A stretch of 64,000 nt of DNA, taken from the NCBI RefSeq assembly GCF_020387415.1, contig NZ_JAGWCB010000010.1, forward strand, positions 682,001-746,000, written 5' to 3'. The notes under the pieces are model-generated. The model did no database searches and was not told the DNA's origin. It was given only the letters and a program-made list of their open reading frames with translations. The position numbers and the translations under genes were made by a program. Shown one piece after another: positions 54,569 to 62,924 of this stretch (within the stretch, counting starts at the first letter, position 1; the number at the start of each line of letters is the position of its first letter). Source of the DNA: Ideonella benzenivorans (lineage in GTDB: Bacteria > Pseudomonadota > Gammaproteobacteria > Burkholderiales > Burkholderiaceae_C).

Positions 54569-56461
54569 TCAGTGGGCGTCGGAAGACGGCGGCTGAACCG
54601 CGGCGGTGCCCTCAGGGCGCCAGATCTGCCCAATGGACACCGACTTGAGCTTCTTCTGCCGGCCGTACCAGAGGTTCACCAGCCCGCGCGAGAACATCAC
54701 GGCCGAGAACATCGAGGTCAGGATGCCCAGGCAGTGGACGACCGCAAAACCGCGCACCGGGCCGGAACCGAAGGCCAGCAGCGCCAGACCGGCGATCAGC
54801 GTGGTGATGTTCGAGTCCAGGATGGTGGCCCAGGCCCGTTCGTAGCCGACATGGATGGCCGCCTGCGGCGAGGAGCCGGCACGCAGCTCTTCACGCACGC
54901 GTTCGTTGATCAGCACGTTGGCGTCGATGGCCATGCCCAGTGCCAACGCGATGGCCGCGATGCCGGGCAGCGTCAGCGTGGCCTGCAGCATCGACAGGAT
55001 GGCGACCAGCATCAGCAGGTTGAAGGCCAGGGCCAGCGTCGAGAACACGCCGAACAGCGCGTAGTACAGGCACATGAACACCGCGATGGCGGCAAAGCCA
55101 TAGGCCAGGCTGTGGAAGCCCTTGGTGATGTTCTCCGCCCCCAGGCTCGGGCCGATCGTGCGTTCTTCGATGATCTCCATCGGCGCGGCCAGCGAACCGG
55201 CGCGCAGCAGCAGGGCCGTGTCGTTGGCTTCCTGGGTGCTCATGCTGCCGGAGATCTGGAAGCGCGAGCCCAGCTCGCCCCGGATCACCGGCGCCGTCAC
55301 CACCTCGCCCTTGCCCTTCTCGAACAGCAGGATGGCCATGCGCTTGCCGATGTTGTCGCGCGAGACGTCGCGGATGATGCGCGCGCCCTTGGCGTCCACC
55401 GTCAGGTGCACCGCCGGCTGCTGGTGGTCGTCAAAGCCGGGCTGGGCGTCGGACAGGTTCTCGCCCGTCAGGATGACCTGGCGCTTGACCACCAGCGGGC
55501 CACCGCCGCGCTCGACGTAGAGCTCATCGCCAAACGGCACCGGGCCGGAGCCGGTGGCCGCCGCGGCTGCCTCAGCGCTGTCGTCCACCATGCGCAGTTC
55601 CAGCGTGGCGGTGCGGCCGATGATGTCCTTGGCCTTGGCGGTGTCCTGCACCCCCGGCAACTGCACCACCACCCGGTCCAGGCCCTGCTGCTGGATCACC
55701 GGCTCGGCCACGCCCAGCTCATTGACCCGGTTGTGCAGCGTGGTGATGTTCTGCTTGAGCGCCGCCTGCTGGATCTTCACCGCGGAGGCTGGCTTGAGCT
55801 CGCCCGTCAGGGCCAAGTCGCCATTGGCGCCGGCGGCGGGGGTCCACTGCATTTCCGGCTGGGTGTCCGTCAGCAAGGCCAGAGCCTGCTGGCGGATGGC
55901 GTCGTCGCGGAAGTTGATGACGATGGCGTTGCCATTGCGGCTGATGCCGGTGTGGCGGATGTTCTTGTCGCGCAGCGCGGTGCGCACATCCCCCGTCATC
56001 GACTCGGCCTTCTTGTCCAGCGCGGCCTTCATGTCCACCTGCATCAGGAAATGCACGCCCCCGCGCAGATCCAGGCCCAGGTACATGGGCAGCGCATGCA
56101 GGCTGGTGAGCCACTGAGGCGAGCGTGACACCAGGTTCAGCGCCACGATGTAGGACGGGTCGGCCGGGTCGGCGTTGAGCGCCTTGGTCAGCGCGTCCTT
56201 GGCCTTCAACTGGGTGTCGGTGTCGGCAAAGCGTGCCTTCACTGAATTGCCCTCGAACTGGACATAGTCCGCGGTCAGACCGGCATCGGTGATCACCTTG
56301 CCGACCCGCGCCTCCAGCGCCGCATCGACCTTGAGCGTGGCCTTGCCACTGGACACCTGCACCGCAGGCGCCTCGCCGTAGAAGTTCGGCAGGGTGTAGA
56401 CGAGACCGATGACCAGCGCGAGCGCCAGCACGGCATATTTCCACCAGGGATAGCGATTCAT
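54569..56461 (-). CDS. secD: Protein translocase subunit SecD
   Basis: A 630-residue inner-membrane subunit of the SecDF pump. N-terminal helix PWWKYAVLALALVIGLVYTLPNFYG, conserved D4-type motif LGLDLRGGVHFLMQVDM, the large periplasmic head, and the membrane domain with ITKGFHSLAYGFAAIAVFMCLYY and GIAAIALALGMAIDANVLINERVREEL. The start at 56461 is chosen over an ATG 25 codons upstream, which enters the yajC gap. yajC lies 96 nt upstream. Confidence 0.96.
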   Translation of the reverse strand: MNRYPWWKYAVLALALVIGLVYTLPNFYGEAPAVQVSSGKATLKVDAALEARVGKVITDAGLTADYVQFEGNSVKARFADTDTQLKAKDALTKALNADPADPSYIVALNLVSRSPQWLTSLHALPMYLGLDLRGGVHFLMQVDMKAALDKKAESMTGDVRTALRDKNIRHTGISRNGNAIVINFRDDAIRQQALALLTDTQPEMQWTPAAGANGDLALTGELKPASAVKIQQAALKQNITTLHNRVNELGVAEPVIQQQGLDRVVVQLPGVQDTAKAKDIIGRTATLELRMVDDSAEAAAAATGSGPVPFGDELYVERGGGPLVVKRQVILTGENLSDAQPGFDDHQQPAVHLTVDAKGARIIRDVSRDNIGKRMAILLFEKGKGEVVTAPVIRGELGSRFQISGSMSTQEANDTALLLRAGSLAAPMEIIEERTIGPSLGAENITKGFHSLAYGFAAIAVFMCLYYALFGVFSTLALAFNLLMLVAILSMLQATLTLPGIAAIALALGMAIDANVLINERVREELRAGSSPQAAIHVGYERAWATILDSNITTLIAGLALLAFGSGPVRGFAVVHCLGILTSMFSAVMFSRGLVNLWYGRQKKLKSVSIGQIWRPEGTAAVQPPSSDAH

Positions 56462-56557
56462 GGACCGTTCGCGGACGCCAGCCCGCGCCATGTGACGACG
56501 GGGCGACACCGCCCCGTCCAGGAACGCCCCCGACAAGCGGGAGCGTCTGTGTTGTGC

Positions 56558-56881
56558 TTACTTCAGCGTGCCCTTGGGCAGCACGCGCGTGACCGATTGG
56601 CGCTGCATCTGCACTTCCACGCCCTGGGCGATCTCCACGTGGACCACGCCCTCGCCCACCTTGGTGATGCGCCCCATCATGCCGCTGCCCACCACCACTT
56701 CGTCACCCTTGCTGAGGGCGTCGATCATGGCCTTGTGCTCCTTCTGCTGCTTGATCTGGGGCCGGATCATGATGAAGTACAGCGCCACCAGCATGATGAC
56801 CAGCGGCAGGTACTGAACCAGGCCCGCCAGGCCACCGGCCGGCGCGGCAGCGTCCGCAGCGTAAGCGTTGGAGATGAACAC
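56558..56881 (-). CDS. yajC: Preprotein translocase subunit YajC
   Basis: A 107-residue single-pass membrane protein that associates with SecDF. One hydrophobic helix (LVQYLPLVIMLVALYFIMIRP) is followed by the signature QIKQQKEHKAMIDALSKGDEVVVGSGMMGRITKV. The start is a GTG at 56881 after AAGGAATCAAGAC, giving MFISNAYAADA; longer in-frame starts lie upstream without a ribosome-binding site. First of yajC-secD-secF. Confidence 0.93.
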   Translation of the reverse strand: MFISNAYAADAAAPAGGLAGLVQYLPLVIMLVALYFIMIRPQIKQQKEHKAMIDALSKGDEVVVGSGMMGRITKVGEGVVHVEIAQGVEVQMQRQSVTRVLPKGTLK

Positions 56882-57028
56882 GTCTTGATTCCTTTGTCGT
56901 GAGGTGCGCGCGACACGCGCGCACCGGTCCAGCATGAAGGTGCCCGTGCGGGCACGTGAGCGGGCCATTGTAGGGCGTGGTCACGACGCTCCCCGGGAGC
57001 GCCCGACCCGCCTTTCGCGGGCCCCAAG

Positions 57029-57065
57029 CAAAAAAGCCCCCGGCACTTGCGCGCCGAGGGCTTTT
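57029..57065 (-). terminator. Intrinsic terminator after the initiator tRNA
   Basis: On the minus strand a stem AGCCC-CGGC / GCCG-GGGCT (one bulge) is followed by TTTTTT, 11-47 nt after the tRNA 3' end. It separates the tRNA from yajC. Confidence 0.9.
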
Positions 57066-57074
57066 GCTGAAGCT

Positions 57075-57152
<78 letters not shown>

Positions 57153-57164
57153 ACTGAAGCTGTA

Positions 57165-57194
57165 ATTATGGCATGGAAGTTTTCTCAGAGTCCA
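57165..57194 (-). promoter_or_regulatory. Likely sigma-70 promoter of the initiator tRNA
   Basis: On the minus strand CATAAT (57165-57170) is a good -10 box, 12 nt before the tRNA 5' end, with TGGACT (57189-57194) as a -35 candidate 18 nt upstream. The -35 box lies inside the 3' end of dsbD. Confidence 0.45.
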
Positions 57195-59059
57195 GTCTTT
57201 TCCAAAGTTTTTTCAAAGACCTCGACGGACTCGAATCCGACGGCCCGCACGCCGGTCTCCCGGCCCTGGGCATCGAAGAAGATCATGCCTGGGGGGCCGA
57301 ACAGCTGGAAGCGCTGCAACAGTGCCTTGTCGTCCGGGTTGTTGGCCGTCACATCCGCCTGCAACAGCAAGGCCTTGGACAGGCGGGCCGCGATGCCCTG
57401 ATCGCTGAAGGTGAAACGCTCCATCTCCTTGCAGGCCACGCACCAGTCAGCATAGAAGTCCAGCATCACCGGGCGGTCGGTGGACTGCAGCAGTTGATCG
57501 AGCTCGGCCACGGTCCGCACGCGCCGGAAATTCGTCGCCGTGGCGGGCGTTGCGGCCGAGGCCCCGGCCCAGTGCCGCAGCGGCTGCAGCGCATCCGTAC
57601 CACCCGACGCAGCCCCCGCCAGCTGCATCACCCCATAGGCCAGGGCCGCAACACCCGCCGCCCGCTGCAGCCAGACCCGTGGCGACGCCGCATGGGGATG
57701 GGGATCGAAAGGCCGCAGCATGAAGCCGATCACCAGCAGCAGCGCCGCCCAAGCCGCCAGGGCCAGAACGGGTGGCAGGGCCGGCTGAGCCACCCACAGC
57801 GCCACCCCCACCAGCACCAGGCCGAAGAAGCGCTTGACGGTGTGCATCCAGGCGCCGGACCGCGGCAGCCAATGGCCGGCGGAGGCCCCCAGCAACAGCA
57901 GCGGCATGCTCATCCCCATCGCCATCGCGAACAGGGCCGAACCGGCCAGCACCACGTCGCGGCTCTGGCTGAGAAAGACCAACGTGCCAGCCAGCGGCGC
58001 GGTCACACACGGGCTGACGATCAGCGCGGACAGCCCGCCCATCAGGAACACCCCGACGAACTGCCCACCCGGCAGGCGGCGCGACAGACCGTCCAGCCGG
58101 TTCGAGAACCCATGGGGCAGGCGCAGCTCGTACACATCGAACATCGCCAGGGCCAGCACCAGCAGCAGCCCGGCGAAGCTGAGCACCACCCAGGGACGCT
58201 GCAGCGCGGCCGCCAGCCCTTCGCCAGCCAGCCCGGCCGCCACGCCCAGGGCCGTGTAGAGCAGCGCCATGCCCAGGGCATAGGCCACGGCCAGCAGGAA
58301 GCCCTTGTGGCGGCTGACCTCGCCACTGCCGGCGATGATGGACGAGAGGATGGGCAACATCGGCAACACACACGGCGTGAAGGCCAGCAGCAGGCCCATC
58401 AGCCAGAAGCCGCCCACCACGGCCCACCAATGGCCGCCACGCAGCAGGGCCTCGATGCGATTGCCCGGCGCGGTCGTCGCCTCGGACGCCGAAGAGGCCA
58501 ACGGCGCCTCGGCCCGCACAGCAGCCCCCTGGGCCGAGGGCACGGGCGTGGCCACGGGGACGTCACCATCGCCCAGCGGCGTCGCCGAGCCGGCGCCACC
58601 CGTCCCCAGCGTCACCCGATAGGCCCGGGTGACGGGGGGGTAGCACAGCCCGGCTTCGGCGCAACCCTGGTAGGTCACGCGCAGCGTGAACGGACCGCTG
58701 GCCTGCGTCACCGGCAGCGTTGCCGCCACGGCCGCATGGTAGATCTCGACGTTCTTCTGGAAGGTGGTGTCGAATTTGACCGTCCCCTGGGGCAGCACCG
58801 CCTCACCCAGGGTGGCCCCGTCTGCCTCGAACTTGAAGTGCTCGCGGTAGAGGTAGTAGCCCGGCGCGATGTCGAAATGCAGGCCCACAGCCTGTGCTTC
58901 GGCCCTGGGCGCCGCCAGCACAAAGGCCTGCTCGGGATCCAAGAACTGGTCATCGGCCGCCCGGGCGGCCCCCGAACAGGCCCACAACCCCAGCAAAAGC
59001 CAGCACAACACCGGCCACAGGCCGGCACGAAAACGGACAAGGGAATGCGACAGCGTCAT
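57185..59059 (-). CDS. dsbD: Thiol:disulfide interchange protein DsbD
   Basis: A 624-residue inner-membrane protein that passes electrons from cytoplasmic thioredoxin to periplasmic disulfide isomerases and cytochrome c maturation. Order: signal peptide (1-34), N-terminal periplasmic domain with C133 and C139 (YQGCAEAGLCYPP), eight-helix membrane domain containing LLLAFTPCVLPMLPIL and IVSPCVTAPLAG, and the C-terminal thioredoxin-like domain with C540/C543 (DWCVACKEME). The start at 59059 is supported by the rplQ terminator sitting just upstream, which excludes longer forms. It may serve the several c-type cytochromes of the window. Confidence 0.96.
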   Translation of the reverse strand: MTLSHSLVRFRAGLWPVLCWLLLGLWACSGAARAADDQFLDPEQAFVLAAPRAEAQAVGLHFDIAPGYYLYREHFKFEADGATLGEAVLPQGTVKFDTTFQKNVEIYHAAVAATLPVTQASGPFTLRVTYQGCAEAGLCYPPVTRAYRVTLGTGGAGSATPLGDGDVPVATPVPSAQGAAVRAEAPLASSASEATTAPGNRIEALLRGGHWWAVVGGFWLMGLLLAFTPCVLPMLPILSSIIAGSGEVSRHKGFLLAVAYALGMALLYTALGVAAGLAGEGLAAALQRPWVVLSFAGLLLVLALAMFDVYELRLPHGFSNRLDGLSRRLPGGQFVGVFLMGGLSALIVSPCVTAPLAGTLVFLSQSRDVVLAGSALFAMAMGMSMPLLLLGASAGHWLPRSGAWMHTVKRFFGLVLVGVALWVAQPALPPVLALAAWAALLLVIGFMLRPFDPHPHAASPRVWLQRAAGVAALAYGVMQLAGAASGGTDALQPLRHWAGASAATPATATNFRRVRTVAELDQLLQSTDRPVMLDFYADWCVACKEMERFTFSDQGIAARLSKALLLQADVTANNPDDKALLQRFQLFGPPGMIFFDAQGRETGVRAVGFESVEVFEKTLEKTGL

Positions 59060-59121
59060 GGGCAGTCTGACGGCGCGCAGGCGCCGCGGTTCCAGGCTTT
59101 CCGGGGGCGAACCCGAAAAAG

Positions 59122-59150
59122 AAAAAGGGCCAGCCGAGGCTGACCCTTTT
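59122..59150 (-). terminator. Intrinsic terminator of rplQ
   Basis: Minus-strand stem GGGTCAGCC / GGCTGGCCC (one mismatch) with a 2-nt loop, followed by TTTTT, 38 nt after the rplQ stop. It ends the ribosomal gene region before dsbD. Confidence 0.9.
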
Positions 59151-59187
59151 CGAGCGTGATGCCAAGGCCCCCAGGGGCTCACGGCAT

Positions 59188-59586
59188 TTATTCGGCGGCC
59201 GCAGCCTCGGCCGGAGCGGCCGCCTCTTCGGGGCGGTCCACCAGCTCGACGAACGCCATCGGGGCATTGTCACCGACGCGGAAACCCATCTTCAGGATGC
59301 GGGTGTAGCCGCCCGGACGGGTGTTGTAGCGCTGGGCCAGCTCGGTGAAGAGCTTGGTGACGATGTCGCGATCGCGCAGGCGGGCGAACGCCAGACGACG
59401 GTTGGCGACGCTGTCCACCTTGGCCAGGGTGATCAGCGGCTCGACGACGCGGCGCAGTTCCTTGGCCTTGGGCAGGGTGGTCTTGATGGCTTCGTGCTGC
59501 AGCAGCGAGACGGACATGTTGCGCAGCATGGCAGCGCGGTGTTCGCTCGTGCGGTTCAGCTTGCGCAGGCCGTTACGGTGACGCAT
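59188..59586 (-). CDS. rplQ: 50S ribosomal protein L17
   Basis: A 132-residue large-subunit protein. It starts [24 protein letters not shown], the invariant L17 N-terminus, and contains [21 protein letters not shown] and [28 protein letters not shown]. The C-terminus is a short Ala/Glu-rich tail ([14 protein letters not shown]). Last gene of the alpha-operon region, 116 nt after rpoA, followed by a terminator. Confidence 0.98.
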   Translation of the reverse strand: MRHRNGLRKLNRTSEHRAAMLRNMSVSLLQHEAIKTTLPKAKELRRVVEPLITLAKVDSVANRRLAFARLRDRDIVTKLFTELAQRYNTRPGGYTRILKMGFRVGDNAPMAFVELVDRPEEAAAPAEAAAAE

Positions 59587-59702
59587 GGTGCTTTCCTTTC
59601 TCTTTATGGAACCCCGGCCGGATCAGGTACCGGGGTGTGCACAGTGCCCTGGATGGGCGGTTGGCGAGGCCAGCTCTCCTTGCCGGCCCCGGAAACAATG
59701 GG

Positions 59703-60695
59703 TCAGCGCTTGTCCAGACCCTGCGGCGGCCAGTTCTCCAGGCGCGAGCCCAGGGTCAGACCACGCGAGGCCAGCACTTCCTTGATTTCGTTGAGCGACT
59801 TGCGGCCCAGATTCGGGGTCTTCAGCAGCTCGGTCTCGGTGCGCTGGATCAGGTCGCCGATGTAGTAGATGTTCTCGGCCTTCAGACAGTTGGCCGAACG
59901 CACCGTCAGCTCCAGCTCGTCGACCGGACGCAGCAGGATCGGGTCGAACACCGCCGCGCTCTTGGCGCCTTGATCGCCGCTGAACGAAGCGATGTCACCC
60001 GCGTCCAGCTGGGCGAAGACGGCCAACTGCTCGACCAGGATCTTGGCCGAGGCGCGGATCGCTTCCTCGGGCGAGATGGCGCCGTTGGTCTCGATCTCCA
60101 TGACCAGCTTGTCCAGGTCGGTGCGCTGCTCCACGCGGGCGTTCTCGACCGCGTAGCTGACGCGCTTGACCGGCGAGAACGAGGCGTCCAGCACGATGCG
60201 ACCGATCGACTTGGTCGGCTCATCGGCATAGCGGCGCAGGTTGCCCGGCACGTAGCCACGGCCCTTCTCGACCTTGATCTGCATGTCCAGCTTGCCACCC
60301 TGGGCCAGGTGAGCGATCACATGGTCGGGGTTGACGATCTCGACATCGTGCGGGGTCTGGATGTCCGACGCCTTGACGGGGCCTTCCCCCTCCTTGCGCA
60401 GGACCAGGGTGACTTCGTCGCGGTTGTGCAGACGGAACACCACGCCCTTCAGGTTCAGCATGATGTTCACCACGTCTTCGGCCACGCCGTCGATGGTGGA
60501 GTACTCATGCAGCACACCGGCGATCGTGACCTCGGTCGGTGCGTAACCCACCATCGACGACAACAGCACGCGGCGCAGCGCGTTGCCGAGCGTGTGGCCA
60601 TAGCCCCGCTCGAACGGCTCCAGCGTGACCTTGGCGCGGTTGCCGCCCAGGGGCTCCGCAACGATGGCTTTGGGTTTCAGCAGATTCGTTTGCAT
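59703..60695 (-). CDS. rpoA: DNA-directed RNA polymerase subunit alpha
   Basis: A 330-residue RNA polymerase alpha subunit. N-terminal assembly domain: [29 protein letters not shown]-terminal DNA- and activator-binding domain: [48 protein letters not shown]. The alpha-CTD would contact UP elements and activators. It is preceded by the rpsD terminator, so it may have its own promoter in the 68 nt before its start or depend on read-through. Confidence 0.98.
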   Translation of the reverse strand: MQTNLLKPKAIVAEPLGGNRAKVTLEPFERGYGHTLGNALRRVLLSSMVGYAPTEVTIAGVLHEYSTIDGVAEDVVNIMLNLKGVVFRLHNRDEVTLVLRKEGEGPVKASDIQTPHDVEIVNPDHVIAHLAQGGKLDMQIKVEKGRGYVPGNLRRYADEPTKSIGRIVLDASFSPVKRVSYAVENARVEQRTDLDKLVMEIETNGAISPEEAIRASAKILVEQLAVFAQLDAGDIASFSGDQGAKSAAVFDPILLRPVDELELTVRSANCLKAENIYYIGDLIQRTETELLKTPNLGRKSLNEIKEVLASRGLTLGSRLENWPPQGLDKR

Positions 60696-60763
60696 GTAAG
60701 TCCTGTTCCTCTCAATACCCTCGGCTCGTTACACCGATAAGGCTGACGGACCACGCCGGAAGC

Positions 60764-60800
60764 AAAAAAACCCGCCGCGGAACCGGCATGCCGCAGCGGG
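60764..60800 (-). terminator. Intrinsic terminator between rpsD and rpoA
   Basis: On the minus strand a stem CCCGC-GCGG / CCGC-GCGGG (one mismatch) with a 10-nt loop is followed by seven T, 41 nt after the rpsD stop. It looks fully functional, which is unexpected inside the alpha operon. Confidence 0.85.
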
Positions 60801-60840
60801 GTCGCCCAGGCGCCCGAACGGGCACCGGTACGTTGGATCA

Positions 60841-61464
60841 TCAACGCGAGTACAACTCGACGATCAGCGATTCATTGATTTCGGAACCGAACTCATCGCG
60901 GTCCGGCACCTTCTTGAACACGCCTTCCATCTTGGAGATGTCGACTTGCACCCAGGCCGGCAGACCGATGGAGTCAGCCAGCTTCAGGGCGTCAGCGACG
61001 CGCAGCTGCTTCTTGGCCTTCTCGCGGATCGCGATCACATCACCCACCTTGACCTGGTACGAGGCGATGTTCACCACGATGCCATTCACGGTCAGCGCCT
61101 TGTGCGACACCAGCTGGCGCGCTTCGGCACGGGTCGAACCGAAGCCCATGCGATAGACGACGTTGTCCAGGCGGGTTTCCAGCAGGCCCAGCAGGTTGGC
61201 ACCGGTGTTGCCCTTGCGACGCTCGGCCTCGGCGAAGTAGCGGCGGAACTGACGTTCCAGCACGCCGTACATGCGCTTGACCTTCTGCTTCTCGCGCAAC
61301 TGCAGACCGAAGTCAGAGGTGCGGGAACCGGAAGTACGGCCATGCTGGCCCGGCTTGGATTCGAACTTCGCCTTGTCGCTGATGGCGCGACGGGCGCTCT
61401 TCAGGAACAGGTCAGTGCCTTCGCGGCGAGACAGTTTCGCCTTGGGGCCAAGATAACGTGCCAC
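60841..61464 (-). CDS. rpsD: 30S ribosomal protein S4
   Basis: A 207-residue primary 16S rRNA-binding protein. It starts [26 protein letters not shown] and contains the S4 RNA-binding domain ([31 protein letters not shown]). In E. coli S4 also represses its own operon by binding mRNA. Here it is preceded by a 239-nt gap with a promoter and hairpin, and followed by a terminator. Confidence 0.98.
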   Translation of the reverse strand: MARYLGPKAKLSRREGTDLFLKSARRAISDKAKFESKPGQHGRTSGSRTSDFGLQLREKQKVKRMYGVLERQFRRYFAEAERRKGNTGANLLGLLETRLDNVVYRMGFGSTRAEARQLVSHKALTVNGIVVNIASYQVKVGDVIAIREKAKKQLRVADALKLADSIGLPAWVQVDISKMEGVFKKVPDRDEFGSEINESLIVELYSR

Positions 61465-61627
61465 TGCAGTGTCCTTTGTCTAATCTGACGCGACCCGACC
61501 GAAGGCTGCACAGGCAACGGCACGGCGGACCACGCAAGTCTGGCGGGTATTGTTGGATGCGCTCAGACGGTGGCGTCCTGCACAGGCGCGCAAGACACGC
61601 GGCTGTATCGGACTGAGAGTTGAAACA

Positions 61628-61655
61628 GCCGACGGCGAATTGCTCCGCAGTCGGC
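61628..61655 (-). promoter_or_regulatory. Leader hairpin upstream of rpsD
   Basis: GCCGAC / GTCGGC arms enclosing a 16-nt GC-rich loop region form a hairpin in the roughly 200-nt leader of rpsD. It is followed by a few T on the minus strand (CTGTTTC), not a full terminator. It is a candidate for autoregulatory structure. A direct repeat CTGCACAGGC (61506-61515 and 61578-61587) lies in the same leader. Confidence 0.4.
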
Positions 61656-61672
61656 GTTTCAGGTAACTCTAA

Positions 61673-61702
61673 ATTATAGCGAGGGCAGCGCCCTCACTGC
61701 AA
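61673..61702 (-). promoter_or_regulatory. Sigma-70 promoter for rpsD
   Basis: On the minus strand TTGCAG (61697-61702), an 18-nt spacer and TATAAT (61673-61678) give a strong promoter starting 2 nt after the rpsK stop. The spacer contains a perfect dyad GAGGGC-N3-GCCCTC (61681-61695). The predicted start near 61666 leaves a leader of about 200 nt. Confidence 0.7.
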
Positions 61703-61703
61703 G

Positions 61704-62108
61704 TTAGATGCGGCGACGCTTTTGGGGGCGGCAGCCGTTGTGCGGGATCGGGGTGATGTCCGAGATCGAGTTGATCCGGATGCCCAGCGAAGCCAGCGCA
61801 CGCACCGAGGACTCGCGGCCGGGGCCCGGGCCCTTGATGCGCACGTCCAGGTTCTTGATGCCCTGCTCTTGCGCAGCGCGGCCGGCCATTTCGGCAGCCA
61901 CCTGGGCAGCGAACGGGGTCGACTTGCGCGAGCCCTTGAAGCCCTGACCACCCGACGACGCCCAGGACAGCGCGCCGCCCTGACGATCGGTGATGGTGAT
62001 GATGGTGTTGTTGAACGACGCGTGCACGTGGGCGATGCCGTCCGCCACGTTCTTGCGGACCTTCTTGCTCACACGCCGCGCGGCGCTGTTGGCAGGGGAC
62101 TTGGCCAT
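61704..62108 (-). CDS. rpsK: 30S ribosomal protein S11
   Basis: A 134-residue protein of the 30S platform. Conserved text: [43 protein letters not shown] and [22 protein letters not shown], ending with the S11 C-terminus [15 protein letters not shown]. It follows rpsM by 36 nt. A strong promoter for rpsD begins right after its stop. Confidence 0.98.
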   Translation of the reverse strand: MAKSPANSAARRVSKKVRKNVADGIAHVHASFNNTIITITDRQGGALSWASSGGQGFKGSRKSTPFAAQVAAEMAGRAAQEQGIKNLDVRIKGPGPGRESSVRALASLGIRINSISDITPIPHNGCRPQKRRRI

Positions 62109-62144
62109 GTCTTTATCTCTTCAGATGTTCGGTTCGAGCCGGGC

Positions 62145-62510
62145 TCACTTCTTCAGCGCGGCAGCACCCTTGCGCGGACCCTTGCGGGTACGGGCATTGG
62201 TACGGGTGCGCTGGCCGCGCATCGGCAGACCACGGCGATGACGGAAACCGCGGTAGCAGCCCAGGTCCATCAAACGCTTGATGTTCATGGACTGTTCGCG
62301 GCGCAGGTCGCCTTCGATGGTCAGCTTGCTGACTTCGTCCCGGATCTTTTCCAGGTCGCCGTCAGTCAGGTCCTTGACCTTCTTCGAAAAGGGGATGCCG
62401 ACCGCTTCGCAGATCTTCTGCGCCGTCGTACGGCCGATGCCGTAGATGTAGGTCAGACCGATTTCCGCGTGCTTTTGCGGCGGAATGTTGATACCAGCAA
62501 TACGTGCCAT
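62145..62510 (-). CDS. rpsM: 30S ribosomal protein S13
   Basis: A 121-residue protein of the 30S head. It starts [28 protein letters not shown] and ends with the basic tail [23 protein letters not shown]. It lies 26 nt after rpmJ, in the usual rpmJ-rpsM-rpsK order. In E. coli the S4 repressor site is just upstream of rpsM; I see no obvious equivalent in the short gap here. Confidence 0.98.
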   Translation of the reverse strand: MARIAGINIPPQKHAEIGLTYIYGIGRTTAQKICEAVGIPFSKKVKDLTDGDLEKIRDEVSKLTIEGDLRREQSMNIKRLMDLGCYRGFRHRRGLPMRGQRTRTNARTRKGPRKGAAALKK

Positions 62511-62536
62511 GGTGCTTCCTTGGATTCGCTCTCAGC

Positions 62537-62650
62537 TCAACCTTGCCGCTGCTTATGGCGGGGGTCGGTGCAGATCACGCGCACCACGCCGTGGCGGCGG
62601 ATGATCTTGCAATTGCGGCACATCTTCTTCACAGATGCTGCGACTTTCAT
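62537..62650 (-). CDS. rpmJ: 50S ribosomal protein L36
   Basis: A 37-residue protein, easily missed because of its length. It reads [15 protein letters not shown] at the start and carries the zinc-binding residues C11, C14, C27 and H32, so it is the zinc-containing (C+) form. It lies between infA and rpsM, its standard position. The start is preceded by GGAGAAG. Confidence 0.97.
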   Translation of the reverse strand: MKVAASVKKMCRNCKIIRRHGVVRVICTDPRHKQRQG

Positions 62651-62677
62651 GATCTTCTCCTTGACCTTCTCTAACAC

Positions 62678-62896
62678 TCACTTCGCCCGGAAGACGATGC
62701 GAGCGCGACTCAAATCGTAAGGCGTCATCTCGACCGTCACCCTGTCACCCGGCAGGATCCGGATGTAGTGCATCCGCATCTTGCCGGAGATGTGACCCAG
62801 AACCACATGCCCATTTTCCAGTTTGACCCGGAAGGTGGCGTTGGGCAGGTTTTCCAGAACTTCACCCTGCATCTGGATGAGGTCGTCTTTCGCCAT
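62678..62896 (-). CDS. infA: Translation initiation factor IF-1
   Basis: A 72-residue OB-fold factor that binds the 30S A-site. It reads [24 protein letters not shown], then [20 protein letters not shown] and [19 protein letters not shown] at 62896 is the usual start; an ATG two codons upstream is also in frame. It lies between secY (28 nt) and rpmJ (27 nt). Confidence 0.97.
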   Translation of the reverse strand: MAKDDLIQMQGEVLENLPNATFRVKLENGHVVLGHISGKMRMHYIRILPGDRVTVEMTPYDLSRARIVFRAK

Positions 62897-62924
62897 GTTC
62901 AACCCACGCTGAACCGTAGCCTGT

